A stretch of DNA of 64,000 nt from an uncultured Faecalibacterium sp. (GCA_934561555.1 CAKTGQ010000009.1:1-64000), one strand, 5' to 3'. Shown: positions 1 to 7,601, counted from the stretch's first letter. Numbers and translations are program-made. The notes: generated from the letters alone by a model not told the origin.

Positions 1-48
1 GGTCTTGAGCAGGTTGAGCAGAAAAATAAGGTGAGTCAGAATCTGCAT
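1..48 (-). CDS. Start of a transfer-region membrane protein (partial)
   Basis: Sixteen codons are visible, beginning MQILTHLIFLLNLLKT, with an AAAGGA-like ribosome binding site upstream of the ATG at 48. The peptide is strongly hydrophobic, as expected of a membrane-protein N-terminus. It lies downstream of the Maff2 gene. In related elements a VirB6/TrbL-like channel protein often follows Maff2, but the visible residues are too few to name a family. The gene runs off the left edge. Confidence 0.35.
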   Translation of the reverse strand, partial: MQILTHLIFLLNLLKT

Positions 49-164
49 AATAGCACCGTCCTTTCAGAATAAAGGTGAATATTCGATTTGCAATGCGTTT
101 CCTCTTGTGATAAAAATCCGTTTGCCACGGAGGGGCTGGAAACACTTGCAAGTAAATATGTACG

Positions 165-182
165 GGGCGGCAATCGCCGCCC
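165..182. other. Short perfect hairpin after the Maff2 gene
   Basis: GGGCGGC and GCCGCCC pair around a four-base loop just downstream of the leftward Maff2 stop codon. No U-run follows on the minus strand, so this is not a canonical intrinsic terminator. It may stabilise or pause the transcript. Confidence 0.3.
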
Positions 183-190
183 GGAAAAGA

Positions 191-406
191 TTAGCCGAAC
201 AGACCGCTCAGCAGGGGGATCAGGGTGATGCCAATCAGGGCAACACCGCCGCCAGCCATGAGCTGCTTCATGCCCTGACTCTTGGCGGAGGGGTTATCGC
301 CGCCGTAACCTTCCAGCAGGTTGACAGCACCCCACACGCCGAGACCGGCACCCAGAGCCACAACCAGAGTCTGAAGAACTTCGATAGCAGAGTTAAAGAA
401 TTCCAT
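191..406 (-). CDS. Maff2 family small membrane protein
   Basis: The 71-residue protein starts MEFFNSAIEVLQTL. That ATG at 406 has an AAGGAGAAACG ribosome binding site; the open frame extends further upstream without one. It has a hydrophobic N-terminal half (VVALGAGLGVWGAVNLL), a short polar loop (GYGGDNPSAKSQG) and a second hydrophobic segment (GGGVALIGITLIPLL), giving two membrane spans. This layout matches the Maff2 family, found beside VirD4 in Clostridia conjugative elements and thought to resemble small VirB2/VirB3-like subunits of the transfer channel. It lies between the coupling ATPase gene and the next transfer gene. Its role in mating-pair formation is inferred from context. Confidence 0.8.
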   Translation of the reverse strand: MEFFNSAIEVLQTLVVALGAGLGVWGAVNLLEGYGGDNPSAKSQGMKQLMAGGGVALIGITLIPLLSGLFG

Positions 407-519
407 AGTCGTTTCTCCTTTATAAATGAAAGTTGTAGACCGTCCGTACACACCTGAAGCCGTTGTTATTAAGCCGTAAACTGCGGCGGAAGTGGGCTTT
501 CTGGTGTACCTCTCCGGTC

Positions 520-553
520 AAAAACAAAACCGCCTACCGGGTCAGGCAGACGG
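520..553 (-). terminator. Intrinsic terminator overlapping the virD4 stop codon
   Basis: On the minus strand a GC-rich hairpin (GCCT/AGGC core extended by CCG/CGG) is followed by TTTTGTTTTT. It straddles the stop codon of the coupling-protein gene and separates it from the Maff2 gene. Confidence 0.5.
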
Positions 554-2308
554 AAGCGAATCAGCATCCACCATGATGAAAGTATCATCCGGGTGGATTT
601 TTTCTTTTCGGTTCAAGAACTTCTCGATATCGAGGGCGTTCTTGGGGTCATAATCGGAGGTGTACTTGTAGTTCGGGTGCTGGATCAGGTCGTACTTGTC
701 GCTCAAAAATGGGCGCACGCCCCGCAGTTGCAGGATGCACTTGCCGCCATCCAGCACTGCCAGCTCATCCCGGCTCATAAGTTCGTGACCGAGTTTTTGG
801 TAGTTGGTGCCATAGCTTGGGCTATTGCCACGGGTATCGGAATTGTTGTAGCTGTCGATGGTTTCCTTGCCGAGTGCTTCGGCAAGATCTTTCAGAGTGG
901 TCGGCTCGCTGCCGCCGAGAAAAATCTGCGAATCCATGTTGCCCACGATGGTATCCGCATTATCCTTGTAGATTGCTTTCAACTGGCTGCGGGTCTGCAA
1001 AACCAGACACGCCGAGATCTCACGGCTGCGGATGGTGGCTACCAGCTTTTCCAGCTGCGGAATCTGCCCGATGTTGGCACATTCATCAATGAGACAACGT
1101 ACATGGACAGGCAGCTTACCACCGTACACATCATCGGCTTTGTCGCAGAGCAGATTGAAAAGCTGCGTGTAGATCATGGAGATCAGGAAGCTAAAGGTGC
1201 TGTCCGTATCACTCATGATGAGAAACAGCGCCGTTTTTCGGTCGCCCAGCTTGTCCAGTTCCAGCTCATCGTACATGGTGGCATCCCGGACTTCCTGAAT
1301 GTCGAAGGGTGCCATCCGGGCTCCGCAGGAGATCAGTATCGAACGGGCTGTCTTGCCAGCAGCCAATTTATAGAGCTTGTACTGGCGCACGGCAAAAGAA
1401 TTAGGCTTTTTCTTGCCCAGATCTTCAAACAACAGGTCTACCGGATTCTGATAGGTTTCATCATCTTCCGAAACCTGCATAGTGTTTAGCATTTCCAGCA
1501 ATGTTGCGAAGTTTTGCTCCTCGACAGGGGCTTCGTAGTGGAGGTACGCGATCAGTGAAACCAGCAAAAGCCGTTCAGCCTTGTCCCAGAAAGGGTCGCC
1601 ACCTTGACCCTCACCTTTGGTGTTGGTCATCAGTGCGGTGACAAGTTTCAAAATATCCTTTTCGCTGTGGATATAGGCCATCGGATTGTATTTCATACTC
1701 TTGGAAAAGTTGATGGTGTTGAAAATCTTTAGCTTATAGCCCTTTTGTAACAGGGCATTGCCGCACTCGATCACGATACTACCCTTCGGATCGGTGACCA
1801 CATAGGAACTGTGACATTGTAAAAGGTTGGGCTTGAGCCAAAACCGGGTTTTGCCGCTGCCGGAGCCGCCGACTACCAGCACGTTTTTGTTCCGGGCATT
1901 CTTGGGGTCAGGTGGGCGGTTGGACATCATCAGCCATTCTGTTTTGGTCAGGATGATATTGTCCTCGAACTTTGGAGCCATAAATGGCTCTATATCCTTC
2001 GGAGTGCCCCACCGGGCGGAGCCGTACTCCATGCCGTGACGGTACTTCTTGGCGTTTTTGCCTTTCAGATATACCGCCAGCCGCATCGCGGCACCGCAGC
2101 ATAAACCCACTAGCAGATCCAGCGGATGCAGGCTGGGCAGCGGATTGGCAAACGCTGCCGGGATAGTTCCCATCAGCGACATGATCTTATCGCCCAGTTC
2201 CTTGCCCACAGCCAGCCGCCATGCTTCACCAAAGTTTGTCGCTACAAGACCCATCAGGATATAGGGCAGATAGAGCGCCAGCAACTTGGAAAGCTTCTTT
2301 TTGCTCAT
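542..2308 (-). CDS. VirD4/TraG-type conjugative coupling ATPase
   Basis: The 588-residue type IV coupling protein is expected to bring the relaxase-DNA complex to the transfer channel at the inner membrane. Two hydrophobic segments near residues 8-24 and 62-80 anchor the N-terminus. Walker A is GGSGSGKT (147-154) and a Walker B-like CLIDECANIG lies near residue 405. The TRSRSQL/Q region and the late GGSEPTTLKDLAEALGKET segment are typical of the TraG/VirD4 group in Firmicutes elements. The start codon overlaps the pcfB stop by 4 bp (ATGA), so translation is probably coupled. Family assignment is firm; the cognate relaxase is not in the window. Confidence 0.93.
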   Translation of the reverse strand: MSKKKLSKLLALYLPYILMGLVATNFGEAWRLAVGKELGDKIMSLMGTIPAAFANPLPSLHPLDLLVGLCCGAAMRLAVYLKGKNAKKYRHGMEYGSARWGTPKDIEPFMAPKFEDNIILTKTEWLMMSNRPPDPKNARNKNVLVVGGSGSGKTRFWLKPNLLQCHSSYVVTDPKGSIVIECGNALLQKGYKLKIFNTINFSKSMKYNPMAYIHSEKDILKLVTALMTNTKGEGQGGDPFWDKAERLLLVSLIAYLHYEAPVEEQNFATLLEMLNTMQVSEDDETYQNPVDLLFEDLGKKKPNSFAVRQYKLYKLAAGKTARSILISCGARMAPFDIQEVRDATMYDELELDKLGDRKTALFLIMSDTDSTFSFLISMIYTQLFNLLCDKADDVYGGKLPVHVRCLIDECANIGQIPQLEKLVATIRSREISACLVLQTRSQLKAIYKDNADTIVGNMDSQIFLGGSEPTTLKDLAEALGKETIDSYNNSDTRGNSPSYGTNYQKLGHELMSRDELAVLDGGKCILQLRGVRPFLSDKYDLIQHPNYKYTSDYDPKNALDIEKFLNRKEKIHPDDTFIMVDADSLPSA

Positions 2309-2763
2309 AGGCCGCGCTCCTCCTGCTTGTGCCGCACTTTGTCCGGCAGATTTGCAACGGACTGCGCCAGATCATGCAGCTTTGCCAGCACGGAAGGACG
2401 CTTGGTTTTATCCAGCACCGATGCCGAATATTCCTTGAACGCTGTGCTCAAGGCATCCGTGTCCTGTGCTTTGAAGTAGACCAGATACCGGGGCGGCTTG
2501 CAGGACAGGTCTTTCTGGATGGAGTAGTCGATGTGATACCGCTTGGCATAACGGTCAAAGTCCTTGATGCCGGTTTTCTGGATCTCCACATTGGTCACGC
2601 CACGGTTCTGCCGTACCAGCCGCTTCATGGACTGCTTGCCCTGCGAAGCGTGCTTGTCGTACTGCCGTAGCAGAAACTGCATCCCGCGCAGCAGGGTGCG
2701 GGCAGACAGTTTTGTGGTTGAGATGGCAAAGTTGACCGTTTTATGCTCGATTTCTTCCTGCAT
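2305..2763 (-). CDS. pcfB: PcfB family conjugation protein (DUF3801)
   Basis: The 152-residue soluble protein starts MQEEIEHKTVNFAISTTKLS. This is the ATG at 2763, 8 bases after GGGAGG; two in-frame GTG codons just upstream are less well placed. The sequence around SARTLLRGMQFLLRQ and the DFDRYAKRYHIDYSIQKD segment matches PcfB/DUF3801 proteins of Enterococcus pCF10-like and Clostridia elements, where PcfB works with the coupling protein. The 4-bp overlap with the downstream virD4 gene supports a joint role at the relaxosome-channel interface. Confidence 0.85.
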   Translation of the reverse strand: MQEEIEHKTVNFAISTTKLSARTLLRGMQFLLRQYDKHASQGKQSMKRLVRQNRGVTNVEIQKTGIKDFDRYAKRYHIDYSIQKDLSCKPPRYLVYFKAQDTDALSTAFKEYSASVLDKTKRPSVLAKLHDLAQSVANLPDKVRHKQEERGL

Positions 2764-2792
2764 TGTCACCACCTCCCTGAGAGAACCTCAGC

Positions 2793-3239
2793 TTAACGGT
2801 CATGTTCCACCGGGGGCTTGCTCACAGCCTTTTCTGCGTCATTCTGAACCGATTCATCCGGAACCGGAATGACCATCAGGCGACGCCCCAGAGGGAGAAA
2901 AGCTTCGGGCTGATGGAATTCTTCTTCATACTTCTGCGCCAGCTCCGGGGAGAGCGACACGAAATCCTCCTCGCCTAAACCAACCACCAAAAAGGTTCCG
3001 GCAACGACGTCATACATCAGCCCGTCCTCGTCCCACAGGGCACGGTTCAGCGGCAGTCTCATGAGTTTGCCCTCATCGTTGCACACGATGGCCACCGGGT
3101 CAGCAAAAGGATAAACCGCAGCAATCGTGCCGCCCACTGCCTGCTGCAAGGCTTTCAGGTCGTTATCGATCTCGACCTGCTGCGGATACTGTCCCGATGC
3201 AATTTTCAGCACCGACAGAGTGTTCTCGTTCTGCTCCAT
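2793..3239 (-). CDS. DUF3846 domain protein of the ICE
   Basis: The 148-residue protein starts MEQNENTLSVLKIASG at 3239 behind GAGGAGGAAGATA. The recognisable core is LKALQQAVGGTIAAVYPFADPVAIVCNDEGKL..PLNRAL, the DUF3846 pattern of a two-strand fold followed by a nucleotide-like N-D-E-G-K loop. An acidic segment with LSPELAQKYEEEF follows, and the C-terminus is charged and probably disordered. The family is common in Firmicutes plasmids and ICEs and its function is unknown. Its 5' end overlaps the upstream DUF3789 gene by 77 bp in another frame. Confidence 0.75.
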   Translation of the reverse strand: MEQNENTLSVLKIASGQYPQQVEIDNDLKALQQAVGGTIAAVYPFADPVAIVCNDEGKLMRLPLNRALWDEDGLMYDVVAGTFLVVGLGEEDFVSLSPELAQKYEEEFHQPEAFLPLGRRLMVIPVPDESVQNDAEKAVSKPPVEHDR

Positions 3240-3363
3240 TATCTTCCTCCTCGAATTTGATAGTGATTTCCTGCCCAGCACGGGCGGCGTTCAACAGAGC
3301 TGCCACAAAGAATCCGAAAAAGGCACCAGCTTCAAAAATGATAAACGAATAAATATAATTCAT
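3163..3363 (-). CDS. DUF3789-like single-span membrane protein
   Basis: The 66-residue protein starts MNYIYSFIIFEAGAFFGFF at 3363, after a well placed GTAGGAGG. One hydrophobic helix with the GAFFGFFVAALL pattern typical of DUF3789 is followed by a charged tail. The tail runs on in a different frame over the start of the DUF3846 gene, a 77-bp overlap unusual between two real genes. Family members are usually shorter, so the tail may be an extension of no functional importance. Function unknown; conserved in ICE accessory blocks. Confidence 0.6.
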   Translation of the reverse strand: MNYIYSFIIFEAGAFFGFFVAALLNAARAGQEITIKFEEEDNGAEREHSVGAENCIGTVSAAGRDR

Positions 3364-3404
3364 AGCGAACCTCCTACATTGACTGAACTGTGAGAAGAAT
3401 CCTC

Positions 3405-3644
3405 TCAGGGAGGACGAGGAGCGCAAGACACGGTGACGGTATGCTTCGTGGAAACATTGGCATGAGTATGCGGTGCGGTATCGGTAGAAAAACAGTCGTA
3501 CAGAGCATCCCGCAGAGAATGGAAGCAACGAGCATGGTAGTCGTGCAGACGGAGAACCAGAATCTTCAAAACATCAACGGCGGAACAGTAAAAGTCCTCC
3601 GTGACTTCTGCGAAACTCTCATAGCAGGTCATTTCGGTATCCAT
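3405..3644 (-). CDS. Small hypothetical ICE protein
   Basis: The 79-residue frame starts MDTEMTCYESFAEVTEDFYC at 3644 with GAGAGGTG upstream. The N-terminal half is acidic and predicted helical (SAVDVLKILVLRLHDYHARCFHSLRDAL); the C-terminal half is low in regular structure. No family recognised. Tight packing between two ICE genes and a good ribosome binding site support it, but it could be non-coding. Confidence 0.5.
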   Translation of the reverse strand: MDTEMTCYESFAEVTEDFYCSAVDVLKILVLRLHDYHARCFHSLRDALYDCFSTDTAPHTHANVSTKHTVTVSCAPRPP

Positions 3645-3654
3645 GCAGCACCTC

Positions 3655-4077
3655 TCAGTCAATGCAGATGCAGGGCAGCTTCTGGTCATCTGCCATCAGG
3701 GTGATGCTGTGGCTTGCCAGATACTTCTGGAACAGGTAGACCTCATCAATGGTCAGCGAGATGACCTCGCCGTCCATGTTGGTGCGGACCAGAATCACCG
3801 GGCCGGTCAGGTAGTGCTTGCCGCGCATTTTCAGCACCTGCGCCGGATTGTAGCAGAGCAGCAGCGAGGTGTCAGGGAGGTTCAGGCAGGCATCGTCCTC
3901 CTCAAAGCAGGGCAGGATGCCGGGAGCCTCGTCCAGCGTGATGACGGTCAGCTCCATATCCGGGGCAATGGCTGCGAGGTAGACCTCGCCGCCCCGGTTT
4001 GCCGCCAGTGCAGCGCAGATACGCACATCAATGGTGATTTCCTCGGAGCGGATGGTACGGGTAGCGTTGTTTTTCAT
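3655..4077 (-). CDS. Hypothetical ICE protein, 140 residues
   Basis: The start MKNNATRTIRSEEITIDVRI at 4077 is chosen for its AAAAGGAGAAAAG site; an upstream in-frame ATG has none. The protein is soluble, acidic and rich in predicted beta strands (ITIDVRICAALAANRGGEVYLAAI, LTVITLDEAPGILPCF), ending with a cysteine-containing CICID. No domain is recognised with confidence. It sits between the parB terminator and the small accessory genes, so it probably belongs to the first transfer transcript of the element. Confidence 0.65.
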   Translation of the reverse strand: MKNNATRTIRSEEITIDVRICAALAANRGGEVYLAAIAPDMELTVITLDEAPGILPCFEEDDACLNLPDTSLLLCYNPAQVLKMRGKHYLTGPVILVRTNMDGEVISLTIDEVYLFQKYLASHSITLMADDQKLPCICID

Positions 4078-4100
4078 AGGCTTTTCTCCTTTTGATTGCA

Positions 4101-4126
4101 AAAGAAAAAGACCTCATCGGGTCTTT
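4101..4126 (-). terminator. Intrinsic terminator after parB
   Basis: On the minus strand AAAGACC and GGTCTTT form a hairpin with a six-base loop, followed by TTTTTCTTTT. It lies between the parB stop and the next leftward gene and would separate replication/partition from transfer transcription. Confidence 0.7.
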
Positions 4127-4140
4127 CGTTACGGTATAAG

Positions 4141-5067
4141 TCAGCGTTCGTTCTGCCGCTGCTGTTTGCGCTGCCACTGTTCCAGCAGCTTGATGATGGT
4201 GTCCTCCATCTGTTTCGGGGTGTAGCTGCGGGGAAAGTATTTCCGCAGGGTGTCGTTTTTGATGACCACCTTGTCCAGCTCGTCCTTTTTCTCTTCTCCC
4301 ATAACCGCAAAGGCAACGTCATACGAAAAGTGCCCTTCCTGCGCCAGCTTTTTAAGCCGCTGCGCTTGGGAAAGGGACGGTGCATTCTGGGTGTCTTGCA
4401 TTGCTTCTAAAAAATCCCGCTGTTGGCTTTCGTCCAGATAGGACAGCTCCACAGCGGGATTGAAGGCAATTTTCTTTTCGTCCACCATGTCCAGCAGTTC
4501 CGGGACAAGGTTGGTCAGGCGGATAAATCGCTTGACCTGCGACTTGGTATCATTGGCTTCCTCTGCCACTTTTTCGGCTGCTGTCAACTTCGGCCCAATT
4601 TGGGCCGAAGTTAAATCCGACCTAGCACCTTGATTTTTTAGGGCTTCCAGCTTCATTTTGTAGGCAAAAGCCCTTTCACTGGGCAGGATGTTCTCACGCT
4701 GAAGATTGCTGTCTACCATAAGCAGAACTGCGGCGTCATCATCCATCTGACGGACTATAACGGGCAGGGTTTCCAGCCCGGCAAGCTGTGCAGCGTGTTG
4801 ACGGCGGTGCCCGGAGATGATCTCGTAGCCACCCTCCGGGCGAGGGCGGGCAATCAGCGGAGAAAGCACGCCATACTGTTCTACGCTTTCCACCGTGCGC
4901 TGCATGGACTCATCGTCCAAGACCTTAAAGGGATGGTTTTTGAAGGGGAACAATTCCCCAATGGGAATTTGCTGCACCTGCTCTTGCTGCTGTTCCTGCC
5001 GAGATTCTTCCGTGGAGAAAATGTCATCTGCCCCTTTCAGCGACACGTTTAAGCTGCCTTTCGGCAT
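4141..5067 (-). CDS. parB: ParB/Spo0J-type partition protein
   Basis: The 308-residue DNA-binding protein carries the ParB N-terminal nuclease-like fold at about 34-130: IPIGELFPFKNHPFKV, then SVEQYGVLSPLIARP and the ISGHRR box at 84-89 that in ParB proteins binds CTP/DNA. The central region (SERAFAYKMKLEALKNQG, ETAND..QVKRFIRLTNL) is the KorB/Spo0J helix-turn-helix. It should pair with ParA to stabilise the excised or replicating element. Its start, behind GGGGAGG, overlaps the parA 3' end by 44 bp. No parS-like palindrome was identified by eye. Confidence 0.93.
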   Translation of the reverse strand: MPKGSLNVSLKGADDIFSTEESRQEQQQEQVQQIPIGELFPFKNHPFKVLDDESMQRTVESVEQYGVLSPLIARPRPEGGYEIISGHRRQHAAQLAGLETLPVIVRQMDDDAAVLLMVDSNLQRENILPSERAFAYKMKLEALKNQGARSDLTSAQIGPKLTAAEKVAEEANDTKSQVKRFIRLTNLVPELLDMVDEKKIAFNPAVELSYLDESQQRDFLEAMQDTQNAPSLSQAQRLKKLAQEGHFSYDVAFAVMGEEKKDELDKVVIKNDTLRKYFPRSYTPKQMEDTIIKLLEQWQRKQQRQNER

Positions 5068-5860
5068 TCACCATCACCTCCCCAGTCAGAGATTGGTAGG
5101 CTTCTGCCACCTTGCCTTTGGGATCGTGCTGGAAAATGCTCTTACCCACGGCACTGATCTCCGCAGCGCGGACAGACCGGGGAATGGTCTGGTCGAACAC
5201 TTTGATCTTGCTGCCGTAGGCACCTCGAATCAGGTTGTCGATTTGCTGTCCGTAGTTGGTGCGGCTGTCGGTCATAGTCAGCAGAATACCCTCGATTTTC
5301 AGTTTCGGGTTGATCTGCCGCCGGACTTTCTGCACGGTCTGCAAAAGCTGTTCCAGACCCTTTGCAGACAGGTACTGCGCCTGCACGGGAATCAGGGTGG
5401 TGTCTGCTGCTGCCAGTGCATTCACGGTCAGCATCCCAAGGGAAGGGGTGCAGTCCAGCAGAATGAAATCGTACTCGTGCTTCACCCCTTCCAGCACCTG
5501 TTTCAGCATCTTTTCCCGGTTCATGCAGTTGACAAGGGACACTTCCAGCCCTGCCAGTTCGATGTTTGCTGGGATCAGGTCAACGCCCTCTGCATGGTGC
5601 AGAACGCCCTCGCCGGGTGGAATACTCTGGTCGTTCATGGCTTTCTGCATCAGGGTGGAAAGGGTAGTGGGCAGTTCATCGGGCTGCTGCCAGCCCATGC
5701 TAATGGTCAGGCTGCCTTGTGGGTCAGCATCCACCAACAGAACTTTTTTGCCCTCCATCGCCAGCCCAATGCCCAGATTCTCACAGGTGGTGGTCTTGCC
5801 GGTGCCGCCTTTCTGGTTGACGATGGCAATCGTAGTTGCTTTCTTTGAAATTTTTATCAC
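5024..5860 (-). CDS. parA: ParA-type partition ATPase
   Basis: This is a P-loop ATPase of the MinD/ParA group. NQKGGTGKTTT is the deviant Walker A, VLLVDADPQGSLT the Walker A' region, and FILLDCTPSLG Walker B. In the frame, no ATG lies between the repA coding overlap and the Walker motif. The longest ATG start (at 5989) would put about 43 codons inside repA, with composition unlike ParA. A GTG at 5860 overlapping the repA stop (GTGA), or an ATT at 5851 placed 8 bases after GGAGG, are the plausible starts. It acts with the adjacent ParB. Assignment is firm; the exact start is not. Confidence 0.92.
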   Translation of the reverse strand: MIKISKKATTIAIVNQKGGTGKTTTCENLGIGLAMEGKKVLLVDADPQGSLTISMGWQQPDELPTTLSTLMQKAMNDQSIPPGEGVLHHAEGVDLIPANIELAGLEVSLVNCMNREKMLKQVLEGVKHEYDFILLDCTPSLGMLTVNALAAADTTLIPVQAQYLSAKGLEQLLQTVQKVRRQINPKLKIEGILLTMTDSRTNYGQQIDNLIRGAYGSKIKVFDQTIPRSVRAAEISAVGKSIFQHDPKGKVAEAYQSLTGEVMVNAERQLKRVAERGR

Positions 5861-6726
5861 CTCCGCATCGCTAAGTCGTGGTTGGTTTGGTTCTGGTAGG
5901 AAAGCTGCATCGTGGTGGGTGCGTTGTACAGAGAAGCGAGCAGGTATTGTTTCATGTTTCGGATCGGGCTGCTGTTCTCTGCAAGGCACTTCAGCACAAA
6001 GCGGATATGGTCAGCGTTCAGCTTCATAAAGCGACTGCGTACCACCTCGGCGGGCTTATCGTCCCCGGCAATGCGCAGCAGCTTGCGGTTGGTAGCGCAG
6101 GTGTCCACCAACAAATCTACGATCTGATAGATGGTGTCCTCATCGTCCGGGCAAAACCGGAGCAGGAGTTCCACTTCCAAAGACTGCGAAAAATATTCTT
6201 CCAGTTGGGTGCGTTTGCTCATCCCCTCCGCTTCTTCAGAATAGAAAGGATCAGTCTCACTCATTTCAGTATCATTCTCTTTAGTCTTATTACATCGTGA
6301 TTTTGAAGGGTCTTGACACGCGATTTTGAAGCCTCCAGAATCGTGAAAATCACGATTCTGGAATATTGATTTTGACGATTCTGCTGAAAAATTCTTCACA
6401 TACACCAAACTTGGCTTTCCCAGACCTCTGCGTTTTCGTTCAATCAGACCAAACTTTTCGAGTTCCCGGAGCAGCTTGGTCGCTTTGTTGTCTGCGCAAC
6501 ACAACGCCCTCTTGACATCCTCTATCGTGAAGATGATGAACACTCGACCCTGCTCGTCCAGCCAGCCATTTTTGACGGAAAGGCTCATGCGGTCGAGCAG
6601 GATACCGTACAGCGTTTTGGCATCGGTTGACAAGGTCTGGAACCGTGGTTCCTGAAACAGTGCTTTGGGGATACGGTAGAAAGCGAAAAGCTCTCCAGCT
6701 TGTCCATAGAAGTAGTCAAGGGTCAT
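5857..6726 (-). CDS. repA: Replication initiator protein (RepA_N type)
   Basis: The 289-residue protein begins MTLDYFYGQAGELFAFYRIPKALF and continues to LSTDAKTLYGILLDRMSLS and the winged-helix segment FTIEDVKRALCCADNKATKLLRELEKFGLIERKRRGLG. These are hallmarks of RepA_N initiators of Firmicutes plasmids and ICEs. The C-terminal half is a variable helical domain (EYFSQSLEVELLL..). The family binds the origin, often inside its own gene, and starts theta replication; here it would let the excised ICE replicate. An in-frame stop lies 12 bases upstream of the ATG and no good ribosome binding site is adjacent, so translation probably depends on the short leader frame that overlaps its start. Confidence 0.9.
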   Translation of the reverse strand: MTLDYFYGQAGELFAFYRIPKALFQEPRFQTLSTDAKTLYGILLDRMSLSVKNGWLDEQGRVFIIFTIEDVKRALCCADNKATKLLRELEKFGLIERKRRGLGKPSLVYVKNFSAESSKSIFQNRDFHDSGGFKIACQDPSKSRCNKTKENDTEMSETDPFYSEEAEGMSKRTQLEEYFSQSLEVELLLRFCPDDEDTIYQIVDLLVDTCATNRKLLRIAGDDKPAEVVRSRFMKLNADHIRFVLKCLAENSSPIRNMKQYLLASLYNAPTTMQLSYQNQTNHDLAMRR

Positions 6727-6769
6727 ACGGTTGTGTCAAGAGCTGAAACCGACAGTGATACAGAAACAT
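6716..6769 (-). CDS. 17-residue leader frame overlapping the repA start
   Basis: An ATG at 6769 is preceded by GGAGG at a good distance. The frame encodes MFLYHCRFQLLTQPYDP and stops inside the first codons of repA. repA itself has no clear ribosome binding site, so this frame may deliver ribosomes to the repA start by translational coupling. It is too short to judge by composition. The role is inferred from layout only. Confidence 0.4.
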   Translation of the reverse strand: MFLYHCRFQLLTQPYDP

Positions 6770-6810
6770 TGTAAAAACCTCCAGTGAAAAGTATTTTGTT
6801 GAGAAATGAA

Positions 6811-6847
6811 AAAAGCGCAACTTCGATTTTGGGGGTCGAAATTGCGC
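6811..6847 (-). terminator. Terminator-like hairpin in the repA leader
   Basis: On the minus strand GCGCAATTTCGA and TCGAAGTTGCGC form a 12-pair stem (one wobble) around a nine-base loop, followed directly by TTTTTT. It precedes the repA leader frame, so it would cut repA transcription unless read through. This fits an attenuation device for copy control or a barrier against incoming transcription. Confidence 0.65.
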
Positions 6848-6873
6848 TTGGCAACATGTTATAATACAATGTC

Positions 6874-6901
6874 TTGACGAAAAACGGAATGGACGTATAA
6901 T
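6874..6901 (+). promoter_or_regulatory. Sigma-A promoter of the cargo membrane gene
   Basis: TTGACG (6874-6879) and a perfect TATAAT (6896-6901) are 16 bases apart. The start of transcription would fall about 85 bases ahead of the rightward membrane-protein gene at 6996. Confidence 0.75.
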
Positions 6902-6995
6902 AAATTGTGTTATTTGAGAATTTTATATAATTTGCCCTTTGCACGGTCTCTCTGCTGGCAACAAACAAAATTTTATCGATCGAGGAGGAAAATTA

Positions 6996-7601
6996 ATGGG
7001 ATCAGAAACAATTTCTGCAGTTATGTCTGCTTTGGCTATTATTTTGGGAATGATTGGTGCGATGTTTTCGGTAAAGCATACTGCTTCCAGTATAGAGAAA
7101 ACGTCTGATGGTGACGCAAAAGAAGCAAAAGAGGCTGCTCAAAAAGTTCAGGAAGGAAATAAAGACATTATTTCTTTGATGTTGAATAATATGTCCGAAT
7201 TAAGAGAATATTATGTCATTAATAAGCGGCAGGCTAATCGGGTGTTTAATGCAACATTGACGGCTTGTGTTATGGGTGGAATTATCTTTATCATTGGAAG
7301 TATCGTAGCATTTTGGGGTGGCCAGAAAGTATCGTTCTATACAACAATTTCCGGATGTGTTGTAGAACTCATTTCTGGCTTGTTTTTCTGGCTTTATAAA
7401 AGAACGATTGATCAGCTCAATCTTTATCACGAGAGATTGGGTTCAACAGAAAAGTATCTCACAGCGGTGCAGTTGGTTGATAAAATGTCAGAACAAGAAA
7501 AAGATAGTATGTATCGGTATATCATTGAAATGATGCTGATTGATAACAGTTCAAAGTGTCGTACAAAAAAGCCTCCGGAGAATAAGATACAAAATACATA
7601 A
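6996..7601 (+). CDS. TRADD-N-associated-type membrane protein (ICE cargo)
   Basis: The 201-residue protein starts MGSETISAVMSALAIILGMI at 6996 behind CGAGGAGG. It has a first membrane span at about 5-25. A charged coiled-coil-like stretch (KEAKEAAQKVQEGNKDI) follows, then ELREYYVINKRQANRVF, a second span near 90-112 and a third near 118-138. A helical tail contains RTIDQLNLYHERL. The Y-Y-x-I-N-x-x-Q-A juxtamembrane box, two close spans and L-x-x-Y-H-x-x-L helix resemble the TRADD-N-associated two-TM domain described in bacterial conflict systems; this is recognition by eye. It is AT-rich next to its neighbours, faces the opposite way to the ICE core and sits at the att end, as expected of cargo. 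An immunity or membrane-effector role is speculative. Confidence 0.6.
   Translation: MGSETISAVMSALAIILGMIGAMFSVKHTASSIEKTSDGDAKEAKEAAQKVQEGNKDIISLMLNNMSELREYYVINKRQANRVFNATLTACVMGGIIFIIGSIVAFWGGQKVSFYTTISGCVVELISGLFFWLYKRTIDQLNLYHERLGSTEKYLTAVQLVDKMSEQEKDSMYRYIIEMMLIDNSSKCRTKKPPENKIQNT

Noticed and set aside
6723..6968. 81-residue leftward frame upstream of repA
   Set aside because: No ribosome binding site; composition is not protein-like; it covers the repA leader hairpin and the cargo promoter.
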